DNA of 64,000 nucleotides, taken from NCBI RefSeq assembly GCF_001442805.1, contig NZ_CP011131.1, positions 2,790,001 to 2,854,000 of the forward strand, written 5' to 3'. Below, one piece after another: positions 58,343-64,000 of the stretch (positions are counted from its first letter, which is position 1; each line of letters starts with the position of its first letter). This DNA is from Lysobacter gummosus (GTDB lineage Bacteria > Pseudomonadota > Gammaproteobacteria > Xanthomonadales > Xanthomonadaceae). The position numbers and the translations under genes are program-made. Below the pieces are notes generated by a model. That model was not told where the DNA came from. It searched no databases and worked only from the letters and a program-made list of their open reading frames with translations.

Positions 58343-58720
58343 ATGCAAGACGCCGAACATGCTTTGCGAGCCTTGGCTCAAGTCTATTTCGATGCCGCGT
58401 ACGACATGGACGCGGAACAGTTCCAGACGATATTTCACCCCAGCAGCGCGGTAACCAGAATCGGCGATGACGGCGAAGTCGGCGTGATGCCGATCGAGAC
58501 CTGGCTGTCCGGCGTGCGCAATGCGACCGCGCCGCGAAAACTCGGACTTGAGCGCAAGGACGAGGTCGTCGCGGTCGACGTTTCGGACGATCTCGCCCTG
58601 GTAAAGCTGAAGCTGCAGATGCCGCCGCGTTACTTCACCGATCTGCTGTCATGCCTGAAGGTGCAGGGCAACTGGAAGATTGTTCAGAAGGTAATGTCGG
58701 TTGATGTGCGCAGGGACTAA
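58343..58720 (+). CDS. NTF2-like (putative lumazine-binding type) protein
   Basis: 125 residues. SnoaL/NTF2 fold pattern: helical ALRALAQVYFDAAYDMDAEQF, IFHPSSAVTRIG, then strands DEVVAVDVSDDLALVKLKLQ and VQGNWKIVQKVMSVD. These small domains bind ligands or act as isomerases; no active site can be named. Divergent from LysR, the probable regulator. The start at 58343 has only a weak ribosome-binding site. Confidence 0.8.
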   Translation: MQDAEHALRALAQVYFDAAYDMDAEQFQTIFHPSSAVTRIGDDGEVGVMPIETWLSGVRNATAPRKLGLERKDEVVAVDVSDDLALVKLKLQMPPRYFTDLLSCLKVQGNWKIVQKVMSVDVRRD

Positions 58721-58883
58721 CCCAGATCGCGCCGCCTGCCGTGGGCGGACGCAGAAGACTCCAAGGCTGCTAACTCCATAAAATCGCCGTTTAACGGCAA
58801 CCGCGCGCCGTGTCACCACAGCGCGTGGTCGGCGAAGCGCTGGCGATCCCACGCTTCGATGAAAACCAGGCGACTGCCGCGCC

Positions 58884-60578
58884 TCAATTGCAGCCTGTAC
58901 CCGCTGCGCTGCACAACTCCCGGCCCGTGCCGTTGTTGAAGATCGTGCTGATCTCGTTCTTGCTCAGCGCACGGCGCCAGATGCCGATGTCGTCAAGGTC
59001 GGCCTTCAGCTGCGACACATACGAGCCGGTGCCGTCCTGGCCGATGTTGAACGGCAACGATGAGCCGATATCCTGCAGGGCGGTGACCTCGTTGGAAATG
59101 AAATACAGCTTGCCCGCGGGACTGCCGGCGTAGACCGTGGACAGGCCGTTGGCGCGGTCCACCGTGATGGCGAGGAACCACCAGCCGCTGGACGATTCGG
59201 CCGTGCTGATCCGGTAGGCGTCGCTGCGATGCGCGCCGGTGTCGGCGAGGTTAAGCCCGAGTCCGGAACCCGATCCGGACACGCCCACCGAGAACAGCAC
59301 GCCGGACTGGGCGCCGTTGTTCCAGTTCTTGTTGCCGAAGATGACCGGGTCGCCTGTTTGCGCACCGCCGCGATACCAGGTGGTGAAGGTAAAGCTGCTG
59401 CCTGCGCTGCCGCCGAAATCGAGATCGGGCCGGTGGGCCCCGAAGCTGAGGTATTCCTTCTGTTTTTTCTGGCTGGCGATTTGTACGCCATTGCCGAACT
59501 TGCCGACGATGAAAAACGGCGTGCCTGCACCCACCGCGACATTGTTGCCTCGGCCGGTGGCGTCGGCGTAGTTGCCGTTAAAGCGCAGGTTGGCGACGAG
59601 GCCGGTGGCCAGGGAGCCGTCGGCAGGCCGAATATTTCGGCCCTGAACTACGCCGTCGAGCATGTAGCTGCCGCTGCCGTCGGCCAACTGGAATACCTGG
59701 CCCGGATCGATGCCGAAGTGAGTCAGTACGGTGGCGGACGCGTCTTTATTGCCTGCCCGGCCCGCGAGCACGCCCTGCGCGACGGATTTGCTCGCGACCA
59801 GGAAGGGGATCGTATAGCACGCCGCTTCCATCGCGCCGTGCCCGTCGCGGCCACCATGGTCGGAAGTAACGAGGATCTGCCAGTTCTCGTTGGCGAAGTT
59901 GGGACGGGCTTTTACTGCCGCGAGCAGTTGGCCGATCTGGCCGTCCACTTCTTCCACTTCGGCGAGATAGGAACTGCTCAGCCAGGTGCTGGCATGTCCG
60001 GCGTGATCGACATCGTCGAAGAAAACGAACATCGCATCCACATCGCGCCCCAGCGGCCAGTTGACGTCGCTGTAGGCGCCACGCAGCATCTGCGCGCCGA
60101 CGGCGGCGGATGTGGCGTCGTTGGAGACTTTCAGGTAGTCGGCCGCCGTTGGGACCACGCCATCGGAAGACCAGGTGGCCAGTTTCGCGGTACTGAGCGA
60201 AGGATTCTTTTGCTCGAGGATGGTCAGGTAGTCGAGCTGTTTGACCGCCGCCATCTGCGTATTGTCGTTGGCGGTGACCATGTGCTTGATCGCGGTGACG
60301 CCGGTATAGATCGAGGTATGGTTGGGGCCGCTCAAGGTGGCGGCGTCCTTGATCGTCTGGGCCTGGTGGGCGTAGGCACCGCGATAGCCGCTGGACCAGG
60401 TGCCGTTGATCAGGCTGCGGATATTGGGCGCGTTGGCTATTTCGACAGCGTCGGCGCGGGCGCCGTCGATCGCGATCACCAGCGACTTCGGCGTCGCGGT
60501 CTGCGCGAATGCTGGCAATGCAGCCAGGCCCAGCAGCATCGAAAAGGCGGCTTGCGGCAGCAAAGGGATTGTATTCAC
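58884..60578 (-). CDS. exported type I phosphodiesterase/alkaline phosphatase-superfamily enzyme with LamG-like domain
   Basis: 564 residues from GTG 60578, 6 nt after AGGA; no ATG precedes the signal peptide suitably. Signal peptide, then the metal-dependent domain: SLVIAIDGARADAVEIAN, LSGPNHTSIYTGV (nucleophile Thr/Ser region), DDVDHAGH and VTSDHGGRDGHG. A C-terminal concanavalin/LamG_3-like domain (about 355-540: LVANLRFNGNYADATG, SFTFTTWYRGG) follows, with a final Cys pair. Cleaves a phosphodiester or phosphate of unknown substrate; the lectin-like tail suggests a glycan or surface target. Confidence 0.87.
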   Translation of the reverse strand: MNTIPLLPQAAFSMLLGLAALPAFAQTATPKSLVIAIDGARADAVEIANAPNIRSLINGTWSSGYRGAYAHQAQTIKDAATLSGPNHTSIYTGVTAIKHMVTANDNTQMAAVKQLDYLTILEQKNPSLSTAKLATWSSDGVVPTAADYLKVSNDATSAAVGAQMLRGAYSDVNWPLGRDVDAMFVFFDDVDHAGHASTWLSSSYLAEVEEVDGQIGQLLAAVKARPNFANENWQILVTSDHGGRDGHGAMEAACYTIPFLVASKSVAQGVLAGRAGNKDASATVLTHFGIDPGQVFQLADGSGSYMLDGVVQGRNIRPADGSLATGLVANLRFNGNYADATGRGNNVAVGAGTPFFIVGKFGNGVQIASQKKQKEYLSFGAHRPDLDFGGSAGSSFTFTTWYRGGAQTGDPVIFGNKNWNNGAQSGVLFSVGVSGSGSGLGLNLADTGAHRSDAYRISTAESSSGWWFLAITVDRANGLSTVYAGSPAGKLYFISNEVTALQDIGSSLPFNIGQDGTGSYVSQLKADLDDIGIWRRALSKNEISTIFNNGTGRELCSAAGTGCN

Positions 60579-60782
60579 CACAGTTCCTGATGGACGGTTG
60601 ATGGGCGACGCGTATCGTCGTTGGATGGACTTGTGGCGAATCCAGTCGCCGCACTGCGTCACATGGACGGTGATAATGAATCGTCAGGGATCGTAACGAT
60701 GCGAGCCCATGTGGTTCGTGATTAGGGTCACGCGCGCGGGAGATTTGGTGCGTGATAAAGATTGGCCATGACGCTGAATTTC

Positions 60783-60796
60783 CTAATCGCGATTAG
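60783..60796. promoter_or_regulatory. palindromic operator candidate
   Basis: Perfect 14-bp palindrome CTAATCGCGATTAG with a central CG, 205 bp upstream of the phosphodiesterase start. A half copy, GATTAG, occurs at about 60721. Symmetry is like LacI-type sites. Confidence 0.5.
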
Positions 60797-60904
60797 CTTG
60801 TGCGTAAGCACGCCTGTGTTGAACGAAGCGTGCTCGCCGGAGCGAACAGCGGATCGGCACGCTCATGCCGGCCTGATCCGCCGCGGCGTCGCTGTCGCTC
60901 GGCG

Positions 60905-60938
60905 ATATGCAAGGAGCATCGAATAATTCCTTGCATAT
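60905..60938 (-). terminator. inverted repeat downstream of GH27
   Basis: ATATGCAAGGA / TCCTTGCATAT, 11 bp perfect with a 12-base loop, 22 bp after the GH27 stop in its direction. No T-run follows; it could be a terminator or an operator. Confidence 0.5.
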
Positions 60939-60959
60939 GCCATTGGGCTGGAGCGGCGC

Positions 60960-62282
60960 TCAGTGCTTATCGACGGCCTGCAGCCGAAGCATCACCACCC
61001 CGTGCGAAGGAACGGTGGCGGAATAACGGCCGGATTTTGCCCCCAGCGATTTGTGCGCCCACAGGTCGCGCACTTCCACGGGCACCGAGGCGGGCAGGCC
61101 CAGCTCCGGCCAGCTCACCGCGATCTCGGCCGGCGCTTTGCCGCGGTTGAACAAGATCACCGCCCGGCCGCCGTCGGCGAGCGGCTTGGACCACACCTCT
61201 AAGTCGCCATCGTCGCGCACGCGCCGTCCCTGGACGCCGAGTGGATCCTGATCGACGGCTATGACCTCGCGATTGAGAAGGATCTCGCCGGTAGTCTTAT
61301 CCATGCTGGCGATGTCGTTGCCGGCGAGCAACGGCGCGGCCATCAACGCCCACAGGCTGAACTGCGAACGGTATTCATCCGTCGTCATGCCGCCGTTGCC
61401 GACCTCCAGCATGTCGGGGTCGTTCCAATGGCCTGGGCCGGCGTAGGGATGCAGCGGTTCGTGCAGATCGATGATGTTGGACACGCCCAGCGCGAACATG
61501 CCGCCGCCTTCCCAGCGATCGTTGATGTCTTCGGTGGTCCGCCACAAGTTGCCGATCTTCTGGCCCCATTCCCAAGGCCGGCTCTTGTCGCTGAAGGTGG
61601 GCCGGTTGACGCCCCAGTTGCAGATCGAGAGCACGACATCGCGCCCGGTCGCGCGCAGCGCGTCGGCCATCAGCGAATAGGCTTCCTGGCTGTCGCGCGT
61701 GCCGGTGTAGCACCAGTCGTACTTGAGGTAGTCCGCGCCCCATTCGGCATACGTGCGCGCATCCTGGAACTCGTAGCCTTGGCTGCCCGGGCGACGGCCG
61801 CAGGTCATGCGTCCCGCGTCGGAGTAGATGCCGAACTTCAGTCCCTTGGCGTGGATGTAGTCGGACAGCGCCTTGATTCCGGATGGGAACTTCACCGGAT
61901 CGGCGGTGATGCGTCCGTCTTTGTCGCGCGGGCCTTGCCAGCAGTCGTCGATGATCACGTACTCGTAGCCGGCGTCTTTCATGCCGCTGCTTACCATGGC
62001 GTCGGCGACGCTGCGCACGACCTTCTCGCTGATCTGGCAGCCGAATTTGTTCCAGCTGTTCCAGCCCATCGGCGGCGTCATCGCCAGTCCGTTATGTGTG
62101 CGCTTAGGGTCTTTCGACGCGGGAAACAGGTTGGCGTTGGGGCCGAATTCGACGTTGTAGTCGTCCAGCGGAGTGAACTTCTTGGCTTGCACGGCCTGCG
62201 CCGCGGCGCCGGTGGAGCTCAGCAGCGCGGTGGTGAGCAGCACTGCGCGAGCGAGGGTGAAGCGAAATCGACGGTCGTGCAT
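60960..62282 (-). CDS. GH27 alpha-galactosidase, exported
   Basis: 440 residues with a signal peptide (ARAVLLTTALLSSTGAAAQA). GH27 motifs: TPPMGWNSWNKFGC, YEYVIIDDCWQ, KGLKFGIYSDAG, nucleophile D189 in YLKYDWC, acid/base D252 in TTEDINDRW and HWNDPDML, then a C-terminal beta-sandwich. It releases alpha-linked galactose from oligosaccharides or glycans. AAGGAA lies about 7 nt before the ATG. Neighbours do not form an obvious galactose operon. Confidence 0.95.
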   Translation of the reverse strand: MHDRRFRFTLARAVLLTTALLSSTGAAAQAVQAKKFTPLDDYNVEFGPNANLFPASKDPKRTHNGLAMTPPMGWNSWNKFGCQISEKVVRSVADAMVSSGMKDAGYEYVIIDDCWQGPRDKDGRITADPVKFPSGIKALSDYIHAKGLKFGIYSDAGRMTCGRRPGSQGYEFQDARTYAEWGADYLKYDWCYTGTRDSQEAYSLMADALRATGRDVVLSICNWGVNRPTFSDKSRPWEWGQKIGNLWRTTEDINDRWEGGGMFALGVSNIIDLHEPLHPYAGPGHWNDPDMLEVGNGGMTTDEYRSQFSLWALMAAPLLAGNDIASMDKTTGEILLNREVIAVDQDPLGVQGRRVRDDGDLEVWSKPLADGGRAVILFNRGKAPAEIAVSWPELGLPASVPVEVRDLWAHKSLGAKSGRYSATVPSHGVVMLRLQAVDKH

Positions 62283-62714
62283 GGGCGGTTTCCTTGGGCG
62301 GCTCGAAAGTGCGGAATCAACCGGTCGCTCCGATATGACACAGGCCCGAAGCCTATCCAGCCCACGGGCGATCGAGGCCGCAAGAGAGAGGGTTCGATGC
62401 GGGTGCTCTATGCGGCGTCGTTCGTTACGCGTCCGATTTTCGCGCCGATCGTAGCGTAAGAGCGGCAGCCGTCATGGACGATGTGAGGTCCAGGCATTAG
62501 AGAATTTTGTTTGTGCAAAATTCGGCGCCGATGCTGTCGATTTAAGACTAGACCGCCGTCGAGCCCGGTCCGGCGATGATCGGCATTCGCGATGCGCAAT
62601 TCAATTTGCGCGAAAAATTCGCAGGTGGCGCGGAAGCGCCGTTGCCAGGCCCGACTGCGCGATTGCGCCCCTTTTGCGAGCGAAGGAGCGCATGTCGAAA
62701 TCCGCCGAGCGCAC
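62283..62714. other. non-coding region upstream of GH27
   Basis: 432 bp without a credible gene between the GH27 start and the porin stop. One inverted repeat, GAATTTTG-N6-CAAAATTC (62502-62523), is visible about 220 bp upstream of GH27 and could be an operator. An A/T-richer patch surrounds it. Confidence 0.45.
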
Positions 62715-64000
62715 TCAGAACTGCAGCCGCGCCCCGACCATCGGGCTGACGACGCTGGTGCGCCAAAAGCCGCTGGACAAGCCGTCGGAAACCCGCGAGT
62801 ACATCGCGCCGCCGTACACGTCGAAACGCTTGTTGAAACGGTAATCGAGCACCGCCGACCAGGCATCGAGCGTGCCCTGGCAGGTGCCCGCGGAACGGTC
62901 CGCGCAATGAGCGGCGCCGTAACTGTTCTGGTCGTAGTGATACCAGGCCCCGGTAAGGCTCAGGCGTTCGTCGATCTGCCAGTTCGCCCCCAGCCACGAC
63001 ACCTGCAGATGCTTGGCGCGCGGGAAAGCCGCATTGTTGACGAAGCTGATCAGATAGCCGCCCAGGCCGTGGAATCCGGGTTGCAGCGGATCGCTCGGAT
63101 TGCGATAGCGGATGCGCTCGTGGCCGCCGGAAATCTTCCAGTTATCGCCCAACTTGTAGCTGGCGGCGAGGGCGACCGCGCGGTTGTCCGATACCGTCGC
63201 GGCCAGCGAATCACGCGGTACTCCTGGCGTCGCGAACTGGCTGGCGCTCAGCGAAGCGGCACTGATCGCGCGGTTCTTGAACGCGTACACCACATCGACC
63301 GACAGCGCGCCTTTCTGTACGCCCAGGTCGAGTTGAGCCGCCTTGCCCGGGCTGCTCTCGCTGTTGCCCGGCTGGTATAGCAACCCGCCGTGGAAGGCGC
63401 CGTGGGTCAGGGTGTATTTGATCGAATTGTCCAGCCGCACGTTCTGGGTATTGCCGCCGCCGGCGGTGGTGCCCGAGGCGCCCATCAGCGAAAACGCTAG
63501 CGACAAGCCGAGCGGATCGTACTTGCCGACGACATCGGTGAGCAGGGTGTTGTGCCGCCCCAGGCTCAACGTGCCGTAGCGTTTCGAGCTCAGGCCCAGG
63601 AACGCCGGGCCGTTGAAGATCTGTCCCGCGCGCGAGCCGTCGGCGGCGGTTCGCTGATCTTCCCGCGCCACCCCGTTGTTGCTCACCAGCGAGGCCAGCG
63701 CATCGGAAATCTTTCCCGAATGCGGGTTGAAGCCCATTTCGAAATTGAACACGCCCGACAGATCGTCGGCGAGCGGGATGTCGCCCCTGAGGCCGAGCTT
63801 GGACTGGCTCATCCCGTTGGGCGCGATCGAGGTGACTGAATCGCGGCTGTTCTTGGTGACCAGATAGGCCACGCCGGTATACATGTCCTGGCTCACCGGC
63901 ACGCCGTGATTCTGGTAGGCCACGCCGATGTCGACCGCGCCGTACAAGGTGATGCCGTTCCATGTCAGCGGCGCGGCTTTGTCGTCGGCGGCATGCGCTA
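62715..64000 (-). CDS. general porin (Porin_4/OmpC type), N-terminus beyond window
   Basis: The frame runs off the right edge inside the signal-peptide region; 428 residues are visible. The mature start appears to be AHA-ADDKAAPLTWNGITLYG. Porin features: YGAVDIGVAY, SKLGLRGDIPLADDLSGVF and SLGRHNTLLTDVVGKYDPLG, then a KHLQVSWLGANW strand and a C-terminal LQF, the aromatic BAM signal. It forms an outer-membrane trimeric channel. No operon partner is visible. Confidence 0.9.
   Translation of the reverse strand, partial: AHAADDKAAPLTWNGITLYGAVDIGVAYQNHGVPVSQDMYTGVAYLVTKNSRDSVTSIAPNGMSQSKLGLRGDIPLADDLSGVFNFEMGFNPHSGKISDALASLVSNNGVAREDQRTAADGSRAGQIFNGPAFLGLSSKRYGTLSLGRHNTLLTDVVGKYDPLGLSLAFSLMGASGTTAGGGNTQNVRLDNSIKYTLTHGAFHGGLLYQPGNSESSPGKAAQLDLGVQKGALSVDVVYAFKNRAISAASLSASQFATPGVPRDSLAATVSDNRAVALAASYKLGDNWKISGGHERIRYRNPSDPLQPGFHGLGGYLISFVNNAAFPRAKHLQVSWLGANWQIDERLSLTGAWYHYDQNSYGAAHCADRSAGTCQGTLDAWSAVLDYRFNKRFDVYGGAMYSRVSDGLSSGFWRTSVVSPMVGARLQF

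Larger units (their letters stand above)
60579..60959. promoter_or_regulatory. intergenic region with two palindromes
   Basis: 381 bp between the phosphodiesterase start and the GH27 stop. No gene seen. It holds CTAATCGCGATTAG (60783-60796) and the ATATGCAAGGA inverted repeat (60905-60938). Confidence 0.5.

Noticed and set aside
1..64000. tRNA, rRNA, riboswitch and prophage genes
   Set aside because: None was recognised on reading the intergenic regions; a covariance-model search would be needed to exclude small RNAs.

Overview
The window is GC-rich DNA from a Gram-negative gammaproteobacterium, most probably a Lysobacter-like member of the Xanthomonadaceae. That placement is inferred from the type VI secretion (T6SS) locus, TonB-dependent receptors paired with glycoside hydrolases, a two-partner-secretion adhesin and the high GC content; no rRNA or tRNA is present to confirm it. 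No complete mobile element or CRISPR array was seen.

Region 1 (1-24981) is a near-complete T6SS locus in two divergent blocks. The minus-strand block reads response regulator, PhnD-like periplasmic protein, tssF, tssG, clpV (tssH) and vgrG (cut by the window edge). The plus-strand block reads a TraB/GumN-family lipoprotein, tssK, tssL, tssM and tssA, then tssB, tssC, hcp, a small protein with caspase-clan HG and AC motifs, an M15-type peptidase and tssE. A convergent hybrid sensor kinase and a DUF4123 effector chaperone close the locus. No tssJ was found; the TraB/GumN lipoprotein sits where tssJ is often found. tssM lacks a Walker A motif and carries a ten-A tract in its coding sequence.

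Region 2 (25172-33703) is a tight operon: a secreted TPR-CHAT protein, a TpsB (FhaC/ShlB-type) transporter and a 1553-residue TpsA exoprotein with 84-residue MBG-type repeats and a C-terminal cysteine pair. A promoter-like motif upstream of this operon also occurs, at identical spacing, upstream of tssB.

Region 3 (33809-39540) holds a VOC protein, a GH20 beta-N-acetylhexosaminidase lipoprotein and a convergent TonB-dependent receptor with two palindromic operator candidates. A decayed copy of the GH20 5' end lies beyond the receptor gene, which points to an amino-sugar or chitin uptake locus that has been rearranged.

Region 4 (39547-46367) is an accessory stretch of small and unknown genes (winged-helix-like, YkgJ, several hypotheticals, DUF1275, SulP transporter, XRE regulator, PhnA C-terminal domain). 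AT-rich intergenic DNA here carries three copies of one operator-like dyad: two between the YkgJ gene and a hypothetical gene, one next to the XRE regulator.

Region 5 (46487-64000) is metabolic: LysR with a divergent alpha/beta hydrolase and cupin; a sugar uptake set (PfkB kinase, MFS transporter, TonB receptor) and a GH9 hydrolase, all arranged around a ROK regulator; then LysR/NTF2-like, a phosphodiesterase with a LamG-like tail, a GH27 alpha-galactosidase and a porin cut by the window edge. The kinase operon and the GH9 gene have the same promoter layout (dyad, 3 bp, TTGACG -35), which suggests one sugar regulon under the ROK protein.
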